A stretch of DNA of 64,000 nucleotides from JAGWBG01 sp034421095 (GCA_034421095.1 DAOUKR010000015.1:62001-126000), one strand, 5' to 3'; positions 48,706-57,825 are shown, numbered from the stretch's first letter. The notes: generated by a model not told the origin, from the letters alone. Numbers and translations are program-made.

Positions 48706-49614
48706 TTACTTGTTGATGCTCTCGGCGTGCTCTACCATCCGGTCGTAGTAGTTGGCTATGTAATACTCGGCTATGTCGTCCGCCGTTGTCTGCCATACTC
48801 CGTCGTGGGACATGATGTAGCCGAGCATATCGTCCAGGTAATTGATTCTGTGGGGCTGGCCGATGAGGAAGGGATGAAGGGCGATGCACATCACGCGTCC
48901 GCTCTCCCCGCCCTCCTTGTAAAGCTGGTCGAACTGGGCCTTGACGATTTGTGCAAAGTAGTCCCCCTCGTAGTGAAGCCTGAAGAGGGGAGCGTCGTTT
49001 AGCTCGAAGGAGTAGGGCACGGAGACCAGCTTCCTCGAATTTACCCTGATGGGCACGGGCTGGTCGTCATGTGCCCAGTCCGTGTGATAGATGAGTCCCG
49101 CCTCGGCCATTATGTCAGGGGTGCGTTCGGTTCCGGTGATGGCGGGGCCAAGCATACCCTTGAGCTGCTTCCCCGTGTGGCGCTTCAGGGTGTCAATGGT
49201 ATCCCGATAGAACTCCCTCTCCTGCTCTTCGGAGTAGGTGTTGAGATAGCGGGTGTTGTAGATGCCGTGGCTCATGAAATCATAGTCGCGCTGGACCATG
49301 GCCTCGCCAACCTCCGGAAAATGCTCCAGGACCGCCATGTTGAGGGACACGCAGCACCGTATGTTATGCTTGTCCAGCACCTCCAACATGCGCCAGAAGC
49401 CCACCCGGTTGCCATAGTCGCGGTAGGAATACTCACGCACGTCGGGATAGGGGGTCCGAGGCCAGGCATTGCGCACCCCGTCGTAATCGGGAAGGTACTC
49501 GTAGTGTTCCACGTTGGGGGCCACCCAGAGGGCTACCCGGGCGTCGTTGGGCCATTTGATAGGAGGACGTTCGATAATGGGGCTGTAGTCTACTCTATGC
49601 GGTGGCAATGGCAT
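48706..49614 (-). CDS. Polysaccharide deacetylase (CE4/PuuE-like) family protein, paralogue 3
   Basis: A 302-residue protein, closely patterned on paralogue 2: PNVEHYEYLP, DFMSHG, DWAHDDQPVPIRV, HPFLIGQPHRINYLDD. The start is ATG 49614 with AAGGAGGG ten bases upstream; the frame beyond it lies in the intergenic leader. The conserved GQPxRI block near the C-terminus is shared by all three paralogues and may define a subfamily. No signal peptide. Confidence 0.84.
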   Translation of the reverse strand: MPLPPHRVDYSPIIERPPIKWPNDARVALWVAPNVEHYEYLPDYDGVRNAWPRTPYPDVREYSYRDYGNRVGFWRMLEVLDKHNIRCCVSLNMAVLEHFPEVGEAMVQRDYDFMSHGIYNTRYLNTYSEEQEREFYRDTIDTLKRHTGKQLKGMLGPAITGTERTPDIMAEAGLIYHTDWAHDDQPVPIRVNSRKLVSVPYSFELNDAPLFRLHYEGDYFAQIVKAQFDQLYKEGGESGRVMCIALHPFLIGQPHRINYLDDMLGYIMSHDGVWQTTADDIAEYYIANYYDRMVEHAESINK

Positions 49615-49663
49615 GGATAGTACCCTCCTTGCAAGAAACTGGGCAAGAATCTCCTTGAAACCC

Positions 49664-50347
49664 TCACTTGGCATCCGGTGCGCCGGCGACGGCCAGCATC
49701 TCCACCAGTTCCGACGTTGGCGCAACGGCCCCAAGGATCAGGTCTACGATTTCCAGGGTGGGTTCTTGTAGGTCCGGTGCCCAGGACCCCACGCCGTCGG
49801 AGGCCATGATTACGTCAAAGTCACGCACGTTGGCATCGAAGGCGGTGTGCAGCACGCAGGCGTAGGTCACCGTCCCGGTGATAATCACGGTGCGAATCCC
49901 CCTCCGCCGCAACACCATTTCCAGGTCGGTCTGGTAGAAGGATGAATAGGCTCTTTTTATCAGTACATATTCGTCTGCAAGGGGCGCAAGCTCATCATGG
50001 GTGTCGGCGCCCCAAGAATTGGGGACCAGGGGCGGGTCGCCCGGAGCGTCCATGTAGGCCCTGTGAGTGCGGGGTACTATTCTGTGCAGCAACTCGACTT
50101 TGTTGAAGGAATCTGGGTCACGTATGATTTGCGTGTGGACAATGAACAAGCCGGCCTTGCGGGCTGCCTCCAGCAAAGTCTTCATCGAGCCTATGCGGGC
50201 CGACACAAGGTCGGGGTCCAGTCCGATGGACATCATCCGGTCGCTGTTTCGAGCATAGAACCCCTGGGAATGGCAGAAGTCATTTTGCATGTCCACTACT
50301 ATCAGGGCGGTTTCCTTGGGGTCCAGGCTTAGACTCTCGCTTGCCAT
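49664..50347 (-). CDS. Isochorismatase family cysteine hydrolase
   Basis: A 227-residue cytoplasmic hydrolase with the complete triad: Asp19 (VVDMQNDF), Lys131 (LIKRAYSSF) and Cys164 (VTYACVLHTA). The cis-peptide region GTVTYACV is typical. Family members hydrolyse N-carbamoylsarcosine, ureidoacrylate, biuret, nicotinamide or isochorismate. With two PuuE-like deacetylases downstream, a carbamoyl- or ureide-type substrate is the best guess. It is the first gene of this three-gene run. Confidence 0.9.
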   Translation of the reverse strand: MASESLSLDPKETALIVVDMQNDFCHSQGFYARNSDRMMSIGLDPDLVSARIGSMKTLLEAARKAGLFIVHTQIIRDPDSFNKVELLHRIVPRTHRAYMDAPGDPPLVPNSWGADTHDELAPLADEYVLIKRAYSSFYQTDLEMVLRRRGIRTVIITGTVTYACVLHTAFDANVRDFDVIMASDGVGSWAPDLQEPTLEIVDLILGAVAPTSELVEMLAVAGAPDAK

Positions 50348-50540
50348 GACTGACTCCTTAACAGGCGTGGTCTCCGAACATCCCTGGGCGCGCTGCTTGT
50401 CGGCTCCTGCTCCATCACATTAGAAGTGGGCTAAGCACAATAATATTCTCTGGGTCTCAGAACGTCAATATCGGGAATGCGGTTTAAGTTTACCCGAGAA
50501 TAGGCTAACATTGGGCTAAGCAACCATACAGGAGTATGCG

Positions 50541-51665
50541 ATGACTGAGACAACAGAGGTAGTAATCATAGGCGGCGGCATTGTAGGGTGCGCCACCGGG
50601 TATTTTCTCGCCCAAAGGGGTGTGCAAGTCACCATCGTCGAGAGGGAAGCCGTGGGCAGCTGCGCTTCCGGATTCGCTGCAGGCCTGCTCAACCCCCTGT
50701 ACGGGGACAATATTCCCGGCCCGCTGGAATCCCTGGCACGGGAGAGCTTCAATATGCACCTGAGCCTGGCTGAGGAGGTTGCGGACGAGACCGGCATTGA
50801 CCCCCGGATGGAGGCTACGTCATCCATCTGGCTCGCCTTCGACGAGGCCGAAACCGAAGAGGTCAGAGAGCTTCTCCGGATAACCCAGGGGATGGAGGGG
50901 TTCCCTGCAGAGTGGTTGGACGGCGAGGACATATGGTCCCTGGAACCCAGGCTCTCCCCACGCGTGATGAACGGTATGCGTGTGGAGGGAACCAGGCAGG
51001 TATCAAGCTACGAATACACCCTGGCCTTGTCCGGGGCCGCCGAGAAGCGGGGGGCCACCATACGGCACGGCACGGTCCGGGGACTCAGACAGTCGTCCGA
51101 GGGCCAAGTCACTGGGGTAGTCCTGGAAGATGAAGAGGTCTCCTGTGACAAGGTGGTCATCGCCATGGGACCCTGGACGGGGCAGGTGCAAGGCTGGCTG
51201 GGCATCCCCGTGCCGGTGGGTCCACTAAAGGGGCAGATATTACGTCTGGAGTTGGCTGGGCCTCCCCTTGAGCACTCCTTCTATCACAGCGGGGGCGGCT
51301 ACGTTTCGCCCAAGCCGGACGGCCTGGTATGGGTCGGCACCACCGAGGAGCAGGTGGGCTTCGACGACCAACCCACACCGGAGGCCAGGGAGTCCATTCT
51401 GAAGGAGGCGACTGGGGTGTTGCCCGCACTATCAGAGGCGAAGGTAGTGCTCCAGACCGCTTGCCTGCGGCCCGTGTCGGAGGATGGGCTGCCGATAATA
51501 GGCGTGGTGCCCGGCAGGGAGGGCGTGTACCTGGCGACGGGTGCCGGGCGCAAGGGAATCCTGCTGGGGCCGGCTATGGCCCGGGCCACGGCCGACCTAA
51601 TCACCGACGGCCGCACCGACATCCCGATAGAGGGTTTATCGCCGGGCAGGTTCGCTAAAGTGTAG
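50541..51665 (+). CDS. FAD-dependent DAO-type oxidoreductase (glycine/D-amino-acid oxidase-like)
   Basis: A 374-residue flavoprotein. The N-terminal FAD loop is VVIIGGGIVGCATGYFLAQRG, given here as VVIIGGGIVG plus CATGYFLAQRG; EREAVGSCASGFAAG follows. The C-terminal RPVSEDGLPIIGVVP and ATGAGRKGILLGPA are typical of ThiO/SoxB-like DAO enzymes that oxidise primary or secondary amines. AGGAG lies close before ATG 50541. The upstream 193 bases contain two direct repeats TGGGCTAAGCA (50427-50437 and 50512-50522) that might bind a regulator. Confidence 0.88.
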   Translation: MTETTEVVIIGGGIVGCATGYFLAQRGVQVTIVEREAVGSCASGFAAGLLNPLYGDNIPGPLESLARESFNMHLSLAEEVADETGIDPRMEATSSIWLAFDEAETEEVRELLRITQGMEGFPAEWLDGEDIWSLEPRLSPRVMNGMRVEGTRQVSSYEYTLALSGAAEKRGATIRHGTVRGLRQSSEGQVTGVVLEDEEVSCDKVVIAMGPWTGQVQGWLGIPVPVGPLKGQILRLELAGPPLEHSFYHSGGGYVSPKPDGLVWVGTTEEQVGFDDQPTPEARESILKEATGVLPALSEAKVVLQTACLRPVSEDGLPIIGVVPGREGVYLATGAGRKGILLGPAMARATADLITDGRTDIPIEGLSPGRFAKV

Positions 51666-51704
51666 GCAGTCTACTGCAACAAGCTGTGTTTTGATAGGTA
51701 AGAA

Positions 51705-52154
51705 ATGGGAAAGGGAATCAAGCCCCTTCGTCCGAACTGGTTGAGGAGACGGCTAGCGAAGTGGCCCTTGCTGCCATACAGGATGGGCCTAGGCTTCTTG
51801 ATTGCCAAGCAGGTCTTGATTCTCACCACAAGAGGAAGGGTATCAGCAAGGGAACGAAGGACCCCGCTATGGTATGTCAGCGACGGAGATAATGTCTATT
51901 GCCTTTCGGGTTGGGGGGTCTCCAGCGACTGGTGGAAGAACCTGGAAGCCGACCCGAAAGCGCTGCTACAGATTGGGTTGAAAAGATGGGAACTCCGGGG
52001 CGAGGTCATAACAGAATCGCAGAGGGTCGAGAGAATTCTATCCGAGTTTCAAAAGAAGTACGGCCGACGGACGGTGAGCTTGTTTTACCACCTGGACCGC
52101 CTCGTTCTGGCAGTCTTCCCGAAGAACTCTCAGGTTCAGGACAACGACGGATAG
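51705..52154 (+). CDS. DDN-type deazaflavin(F420)-dependent nitroreductase family protein
   Basis: A 149-residue split-barrel protein. The pattern LTTRGRVSARERRTPLWYV followed by SDWWKNLEADPKA is that of the Ddn/FDOR-B family, which uses reduced F420 to reduce quinones, nitro compounds and others. The N-terminus is basic and amphipathic, as in membrane-associated Ddn. It suggests the organism makes F420, consistent with the luciferase-like genes near 9-11 kb. It follows the DAO gene by 39 bases. Confidence 0.85.
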   Translation: MGKGIKPLRPNWLRRRLAKWPLLPYRMGLGFLIAKQVLILTTRGRVSARERRTPLWYVSDGDNVYCLSGWGVSSDWWKNLEADPKALLQIGLKRWELRGEVITESQRVERILSEFQKKYGRRTVSLFYHLDRLVLAVFPKNSQVQDNDG

Positions 52155-52232
52155 ACATTTCCGCATCCCTTAAAGTATACTCGTCGGCATGAGAAGGACA
52201 GAAATCGGGAGAAGAACCTGCGGGGGACCCGT

Positions 52233-53105
52233 ATGGAGGAAATAACGCCTCAAGAGGGGTGGTTGAACACGTCCGGGCTTCGGATGCACTATCTGGACTG
52301 GGACAGCTCCCCATCAAGTGATAGGCCGGCAGTGGTCGCCCTTCACGGTCTCGCCTCGTCCTGCCACTGGTATGACCTGGTAATTCCCCGTCTAGCGGAC
52401 AACTATCGTTTCATATCCCTGGACCAGCGGGGCCACGGCCTGACGGACCAGCCGCCAACCGGATACGATTGGCATACCCTTTCCACCGACGTGGTAGAGG
52501 CACTTTCCTATCTGGGCATCCGGGAGGCCGCGGTAATTGGCCACTCATGGGGCGGGTACGTGGCCTTGAGCCTGGCTGCCAAGTACCCTGAGCGGGTCTC
52601 CAAGCTGGTTATGGTGGATGGCGGGTTCATGGACTGGACACGCTGGCCCGGTGCCACGTGGGAGTGGTTTACCAGCTTGCTCAGGCCCAGGGACGTGTCG
52701 GGAACGCGGGAAGAATTCCTGGACCGTCTGCGCCAACAGCTGGCGGAGTGCTGGAGCGACAAGCTGGAAGAGATTGTGCTGACGATGGTTCGTGTTGGGC
52801 CCGACGGTTTGGTGAGGGACATTCTGGAGCCTGCCAACCACGCACAGGTGCTCGATGCCATGTGGAACGAACCCCCTTCGAGCATGTTCCACCTGGTACG
52901 CTGCCCCACCATGATAATGTCAGCGGGTCCCCGTGCGGGCCATGAGAACTCGGAGTTTTCTAGGATGCGCCGCGAGATGGCCGATGCTGCCCAATCTGCC
53001 ATCGGCGACTGCAGAGTGGAATGGATACCCGATACCATCCACGACATCGGCTATCACAAACCCCAGGAGATGGCAAAGGCCCTGAATGATTTCCTCTCCC
53101 GGTGA
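52233..53105 (+). CDS. Alpha/beta hydrolase
   Basis: A 290-residue alpha/beta-hydrolase. The oxyanion motif is VVALHGLASS; the nucleophile elbow is GHSWGG (Ser near 105), after DQRGHGLTDQP; and the likely His lies in DTIHDIGYHKP at the end. The cap region at about 140-210 is helical. The pattern fits the epoxide hydrolase/haloalkane dehalogenase/esterase set, but the substrate cannot be assigned. GGGGGAC is upstream of ATG 52233. It follows the F420-type gene by 78 bases on the same strand. Confidence 0.86.
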   Translation: MEEITPQEGWLNTSGLRMHYLDWDSSPSSDRPAVVALHGLASSCHWYDLVIPRLADNYRFISLDQRGHGLTDQPPTGYDWHTLSTDVVEALSYLGIREAAVIGHSWGGYVALSLAAKYPERVSKLVMVDGGFMDWTRWPGATWEWFTSLLRPRDVSGTREEFLDRLRQQLAECWSDKLEEIVLTMVRVGPDGLVRDILEPANHAQVLDAMWNEPPSSMFHLVRCPTMIMSAGPRAGHENSEFSRMRREMADAAQSAIGDCRVEWIPDTIHDIGYHKPQEMAKALNDFLSR

Positions 53106-53190
53106 TAAAGCGCCCTGGTCGTACCTCTGTCGCCCCGGTGCGTTTCCCACGGGTATTTCATGCAGGTGTGTAAGGCAGCCTTATTGAGAA

Positions 53191-53364
53191 ATGTACGAGT
53201 CCATCAGCGATTTCCTGAAGGACCTTAGCGCAAGCAGCCCTGCACTCTGGGCATTGCTCGTTCTGGGCGTGGTAATCGTCATGTCGCTGGGACTGTATTC
53301 CTTCTGGGAAACGGTCCTCAAAATAGCATTCCCAAGCTCCTCTCGCGCAAACAAGAATCACTGA
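53191..53364 (+). CDS. 57-residue single-helix membrane protein
   Basis: A short reading frame from ATG 53191 to TGA 53362-53364. Residues 1-20 are polar (YESISDFLKDLSASS), about 21-43 form one hydrophobic helix (ALWALLVLGVVIVMSLGLY), and the basic end SSRANKNH suggests the C-terminus is inside. The codon pattern is natural and the stop lies 14 bases before the TauE/SafE start, so it may be a small partner of that exporter. The Shine-Dalgarno is weak (TGAGAA). I know no family for it. Confidence 0.6.
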   Translation: MYESISDFLKDLSASSPALWALLVLGVVIVMSLGLYSFWETVLKIAFPSSSRANKNH

Positions 53365-53378
53365 CGACAAGGAAAGAC

Positions 53379-54449
53379 ATGCTTTTCCCCAACGCGGGAG
53401 TGGAGGTAAACCCGGCGCTTCTGCTGCTGCTTGGTCTCATGGTAGGAACCTTGAGCGGCTTTTTCGGTGTGGGTGGCGGGTTCCTCATAACCGGCGGCCT
53501 TCTGGTATTTGGCGTCCCCCCTCTCTTTGCCGTGGGCACCGGCCTCACGCTGATAATGGGTTCCTCTATAATCAACACTCTGAAGCACCGCAAGGTGGGG
53601 AACGTGGACTTCCGGCTCGGTGCCCTCATGGTCATAGGGACTATACCTGCCGTGTTCCTTGCCGAAAGGGTGAACTCCCAGTTCGAGGCGTGGGGTGTGG
53701 CGGGGCCGGTCATCCGCTATATCTACGTGGTCTTTCTGGCAGCCTTAGGTTCCCTTATCCTATATGACTACTGGAAGACGCGCAGGCGGGCCGGGTCTCA
53801 GGAGGACCGGGTATCTACGGCCAGCCTGGCTCTAAGGGTGCAATCGCTGAAGATACCTCCCCATTCCATAGGGATACCGGGACTTGTGTCGCTGCCTACC
53901 TACGTGTCGCTGCCCACGTCGGGCATCCAGGGCATTTCTATATGGGTTCCCATAAGTGTGGGCTTTGGCGTCGGGTTCATGGCCGGGTTGCTGGGTGCGG
54001 GAGGCGGGTTCATTCTCATGCCAATCCTCATCTTCGTGCTGGGCATCCCCACCGTCGTCGCAGTGGGCACCGACCTGTTCCAGGTTGTCATAACCGGCTC
54101 CGTCGGGACTCTGATATACTCCCTTTCCAACAACGTTGACCTGCTCATGGCGGTAATCATGCTGGCTACCGCATCGGTAGGCTCCCAGCTTGGGGTTGTA
54201 GCCACAAGGTATGTGGAGGCGTCGAGTATTCGGTCTCTCTACGGCATCACCGTGCTTGGTGGATGTGTAGCCGTCGCTCTGAAGCAGGTATCCGAAAGCT
54301 CCGGCACTGAATTTTTTGCCACTTTGGCGTCCATCTTGCTTCTAGGCGTGGCCGGCCTCATGTGTGTAATAATTGCCACGATGATGGTGGTAAAGGCCAG
54401 GAGCCGGGAGACCACACCGACGCACGCAAGCGGAGATGATACGGGCTAG
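53379..54449 (+). CDS. Sulfite exporter TauE/SafE family protein
   Basis: A 356-residue membrane protein with eight predicted helices in two inverted-like halves. Each half opens with the family motif: GLMVGTLSGFFGVGGGFL near residue 20 and GFMAGLLGAGGGFILMP near 200. The halves are joined by a polar loop (about 130-185). Members export organosulfonates, sulfite or other small anions. AAGGAAAGAC immediately precedes ATG 53379. It may form a unit with the 57-residue membrane protein just upstream. Confidence 0.9.
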   Translation: MLFPNAGVEVNPALLLLLGLMVGTLSGFFGVGGGFLITGGLLVFGVPPLFAVGTGLTLIMGSSIINTLKHRKVGNVDFRLGALMVIGTIPAVFLAERVNSQFEAWGVAGPVIRYIYVVFLAALGSLILYDYWKTRRRAGSQEDRVSTASLALRVQSLKIPPHSIGIPGLVSLPTYVSLPTSGIQGISIWVPISVGFGVGFMAGLLGAGGGFILMPILIFVLGIPTVVAVGTDLFQVVITGSVGTLIYSLSNNVDLLMAVIMLATASVGSQLGVVATRYVEASSIRSLYGITVLGGCVAVALKQVSESSGTEFFATLASILLLGVAGLMCVIIATMMVVKARSRETTPTHASGDDTG

Positions 54450-54563
54450 AAGCTGTCTCAGTCTGCAGGGGAGGGTCTTTTAGCTGTGGGCACACCGGGG
54501 ACTTATGGAATAATATGAAATAAGTTGTAGCCACGAATAATGTGATGAAAGGGGGCGGCCAAA

Positions 54564-54914
54564 TTGCCTAGCTACGTTCTTCTCCTCAACTACACCGATG
54601 AAGGTATGAGCAACATCAAGTATTTACCTCAACACGTGAGCGCGCTTCGGCAGGCTGTGGAGTCCGCAGGAGGGAATATACCGCACATATGTCTTACCAT
54701 GGGCCAGTACGACCTTATAGCAATCATAGAGGCTCCCAGCGACCGGGCATGTGTTTCCATAGCACTGGGCCTGAGCAGTCTGGGTAACTTCCGAAGCACG
54801 ACCCTCAAGGCGTTCACCGAGGAAGAGCTTGTTGAGATTGTGGATAATATCCCGTCCCTGGATGATGCCTTCTCACGAATTCTCGGGGGGTTCCGAAGTC
54901 CACCTGGGGCTTGA
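54564..54914 (+). CDS. GYD domain-containing protein
   Basis: A 116-residue cytoplasmic ferredoxin-like-fold protein of the GYD family. The start YVLLLNYTDEGMSNIKYLP and the internal CLTMGQYDLIAIIEAPSD are characteristic (MGQYD replaces the common LGRYD/LGxYD). The start codon is TTG at 54564, supported by a strong AAAGGGGGCGG just upstream. The function of GYD proteins is unknown. It converges on aroB with 15 bases between stops. Confidence 0.83.
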   Translation: MPSYVLLLNYTDEGMSNIKYLPQHVSALRQAVESAGGNIPHICLTMGQYDLIAIIEAPSDRACVSIALGLSSLGNFRSTTLKAFTEEELVEIVDNIPSLDDAFSRILGGFRSPPGA

Positions 54915-54929
54915 GTACGATGGGACAGC

Positions 54930-56033
54930 CTAAGTCGACAGCAGGCTGAGTACGGTTTGCTCTACCATCTCGGTAGGTACGTCCCTTCTTACTACGGCCC
55001 TTCCCACATCCTCCAGCAGTATCCACCGGATGGAGCCGCCCACAGTCTTTTTGTCCAGGGACATGGCCCTGAAGATCTGACTGGCCTCCACGTCCGGGGC
55101 TGAAGTGGGAAGGTTGAAACGCTCCAGAAGGCGTCTCTGCCGGTTCACCGCTTCTTCACTCATCATTCCCATGCGCTGGCTTATGCGGGCAGCACCCATC
55201 ATGCCCACCGAAACTGCCTCGCCGTGAAGGTACTGACCGTACCCTGTAGCGGCTTCAATGGCGTGGCCGATGGTATGGCCGTAGTTGAGAAGTATGCGAC
55301 GGCCCAGTGTCTCCCGCTCGTCCTCGCTCACCACCTGGGCCTTGATTGCCATACTACGCCGGATGACCTCGGTGGAGATGTCAGGCTTCATTGCCATCAG
55401 GTCCTCGGCGTGCTCCTCGAAGATGTCGAAAAGCTCCCCGTCCAGAATAAGGCCGTGCTTTATGGCTTCGGCCCACCCCTCGGCCAGTTCCCGCCTGCCC
55501 AGAGTGGACAGGGCGCCGACGTCAGCCAGCACCATCCGGGGTTGATAGAAGGAACCTACCAGGTTTTTGCCCTGGGACAGGTTCACAGCCACCTTGCCGC
55601 CTATGGAGGCGTCTACCATGGCAGCCATGCTGGTAGGGACCTGGACAAATGGCATCCCCCTCACGAAGGTGGAGGCCACGAACCCGGCGAGGTCGCCCAC
55701 CACACCGCCGCCAACGGCAATCACCGCGTGGCCCCTTTCAGCCCGCCTTTCCGCAAGCCAGTTGTATATTGCTTCGGCCAGTTCGAGGCTCTTGCTCTGC
55801 TCGCCGGAAGGGACTATAAAACAGTGGGCCTCAATATTGCTCCTGTGGAGGGAACGCTGTGCCTGCCGACCGTATGAAGGGAAGACCCGGTCGTCGCTGA
55901 TGATGTACACAGGCCCCGCGATTCCCAAGCCCGCCAGGTGGTCTCCAATCTTGTCCAGAAGGCCCAGCCCAACCAGTATCGGATAGCTGCCACCGGAATG
56001 GGTCACAACCGCCGCCAGGTCCTTGTCCTGCAT
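54930..56033 (-). CDS. aroB: 3-dehydroquinate synthase
   Basis: A 367-residue enzyme for step 2 of the shikimate pathway, converting DAHP to 3-dehydroquinate with NAD+ and a divalent metal. Conserved pieces are IAVGGGVVGDLAGFVASTF, VPTSMAAMVDASIGGKVAVN, AEAIKHG and the metal ligands in LNYGHTIGHAIE and YLHGEAVSVGM. It is last in the order aroE-aroC-aroK-aroB, all on the minus strand with gaps of 11-36 bases. Confidence 0.95.
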   Translation of the reverse strand: MQDKDLAAVVTHSGGSYPILVGLGLLDKIGDHLAGLGIAGPVYIISDDRVFPSYGRQAQRSLHRSNIEAHCFIVPSGEQSKSLELAEAIYNWLAERRAERGHAVIAVGGGVVGDLAGFVASTFVRGMPFVQVPTSMAAMVDASIGGKVAVNLSQGKNLVGSFYQPRMVLADVGALSTLGRRELAEGWAEAIKHGLILDGELFDIFEEHAEDLMAMKPDISTEVIRRSMAIKAQVVSEDERETLGRRILLNYGHTIGHAIEAATGYGQYLHGEAVSVGMMGAARISQRMGMMSEEAVNRQRRLLERFNLPTSAPDVEASQIFRAMSLDKKTVGGSIRWILLEDVGRAVVRRDVPTEMVEQTVLSLLST

Positions 56034-56044
56034 GAGTTCTCCTC

Positions 56045-56584
56045 CTAGATTGCCCCCAAGACTCGGAATGGCCTCAATATCTCCTCTGCCACCTGCTCCA
56101 CCGTAAGGTTATCCGTAGCCACCGTGCGGTGGGCTGCCGAGTAGTATTCCCGGCGCTGGGACTTCAGGGCCTTGATACGTTCCAGAGGCTCAGGCCCCGA
56201 CAGAAGGGGGCGGACTGTCAGGGGGTTCGAGTCATTGACCACCAGGCGCCCGTATATAGTCTCCGGCATGGCGTCGAGGCACACAACATACCCTCGGCTC
56301 AGCATAAGCTCCCGGTTCTCAGGGTCAACCGGTGCGCCGCCTCCGGTGGAGATTACCCTGTGGCCTGCGGAGCAAGCATCGCTGAGGGCATCCTTCTCCA
56401 GTGCTCGGAAAGCAGGCTCCCCGTCATCTGCGAAGATGCGCTGGACGGACTTGCCAACCTTTCCCTCTATTTCCTCATCCGTGTCAATGAAATCCCATCC
56501 CAGAATACGGGCTACCTCCTGCCCGACCAGGGTCTTGCCAGTGCCGGAGAAGCCCACGAGTATGATATTTTCAGGCATATCCAT
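56045..56584 (-). CDS. aroK: Shikimate kinase
   Basis: A 179-residue P-loop kinase phosphorylating shikimate. The Walker A motif is GFSGTGKT (10-17), substrate residues lie in DTDEEIE and FRALEKDAL, and GGGAP marks the shikimate loop. The lid segment has NPLTVRPLLSGPEPLERI with the conserved RP. The first codons MDMPENIILVGF allow a start at either of two ATGs (56584 or 56578). It is 11 bases upstream of aroB. Confidence 0.95.
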   Translation of the reverse strand: MDMPENIILVGFSGTGKTLVGQEVARILGWDFIDTDEEIEGKVGKSVQRIFADDGEPAFRALEKDALSDACSAGHRVISTGGGAPVDPENRELMLSRGYVVCLDAMPETIYGRLVVNDSNPLTVRPLLSGPEPLERIKALKSQRREYYSAAHRTVATDNLTVEQVAEEILRPFRVLGAI

Positions 56585-56613
56585 TTTGATGCGATGCTCC
56601 GCCTTCCATTCAC

Positions 56614-57789
56614 CTACCCATGCCGAAGAGGGGACTTCCTGGGGCCTACGGTCTTCAGGTATCCCTCGTAGTTCCGCCGGGTCTCTTCAATGCTATCGCC
56701 TCCGAACTTCTCCATGAAGGCATCGGCCAGCACCTGGGCCACAACCGCCTCGCCGATTACTCCGGCCGGGGGGACCTGGCATACGTCGGAGCGTTCATAG
56801 TGGGCCTGCACCAGCTCTCCCGTGTCCAGGTCAACGGAGGGCAGGGGATTGACCAGCGTGGAGATGGGCTTGACGGCGAACCGGGCCACCAGAGGCATAC
56901 CGTTGGTCATGCCACCCTCGGTGCCGCCGGAGCGGTTGGTATCTCGCTGCCAGGGGCGTGACGGGTCATCCACAGGGGCGATGACGTCGTGTACCTGGGA
57001 GCCTCTGAGATTGACCGACTCCCAGCCCTCTCCAATGGAAGCGGCCTTTACGGCGTTGATGGACATGAGGGCCTGGGCTAGGCGCCCGTCTATCTTCCGG
57101 TCCCAGTGGACGTGGGAGCCTAGCCCGATTGGGACCCCGGTCGCTATCACTTCCACAACTCCCCCCACCGTATCGCCGGCCTCTTTGGCCTCGCCTATTG
57201 CGGCCATCATTCGACCCGCCATCTCAGGGTCGGCACACCGCACCGGAGACTCCTCCACCTGTTGCCAGTCAATTGGCCCGTCTATACTGGCCCAGTGGCC
57301 CCCGATGGATATTGAGTGGCTATGCAGTTCCATGCCGAACTCCTCCAGGAGCCTCACTGACACGGACCCGGCTGCGACCCTGGCAGCCGTCTCCCGGGCG
57401 CTGGCACGTTCCAGGACGTTTCGCACGTCATGGAAGCCATACTTCATCGTACCCGGCAGGTCTGCGTGGCCGGGGCGCAGGCGGGTTACACGCTTCACCT
57501 CGGCTTCGACCGGCCCGACGCTCATAGGCTCCTGCCAGTTGACCCAGTCCTTGTTCTCTATGGTCATACCTATAGGGCTTCCCAGTGTAAGGCCGTGACG
57601 CACGCCGGATATGATATGCGCCCTGTCCTGCTCGATGAGCATCCTGCCGCCGCGCCCGTAGCCGCGCTGTCGCCGGGCAAGCTGGGCACCGATGTAGTCC
57701 TCGGTCAGTGGCAGTGCAGCGGGAATCCCCTCCACAATAATCACCAACCCCTGTCCGTGGGACTCGCCGGCTGTCAGGAAACGGACCAT
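56614..57789 (-). CDS. aroC: Chorismate synthase
   Basis: A 391-residue FMN enzyme making chorismate from EPSP. It opens with RFLTAGESHGQGLVIIVEGIPA, written here as its parts TAGESHG and GQGLVIIVEG. RRQRGYGRGGRM, HADLPGTMKYGF, RASARETAARVAAG and SGGTEGGMTNG complete the family signatures. It lies between aroE and aroK. Confidence 0.96.
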   Translation of the reverse strand: MVRFLTAGESHGQGLVIIVEGIPAALPLTEDYIGAQLARRQRGYGRGGRMLIEQDRAHIISGVRHGLTLGSPIGMTIENKDWVNWQEPMSVGPVEAEVKRVTRLRPGHADLPGTMKYGFHDVRNVLERASARETAARVAAGSVSVRLLEEFGMELHSHSISIGGHWASIDGPIDWQQVEESPVRCADPEMAGRMMAAIGEAKEAGDTVGGVVEVIATGVPIGLGSHVHWDRKIDGRLAQALMSINAVKAASIGEGWESVNLRGSQVHDVIAPVDDPSRPWQRDTNRSGGTEGGMTNGMPLVARFAVKPISTLVNPLPSVDLDTGELVQAHYERSDVCQVPPAGVIGEAVVAQVLADAFMEKFGGDSIEETRRNYEGYLKTVGPRKSPLRHG

Positions 57790-57825
57790 GTTGTCCTCCT
57801 CACGGTATAGAGGGAATCCAATGCC

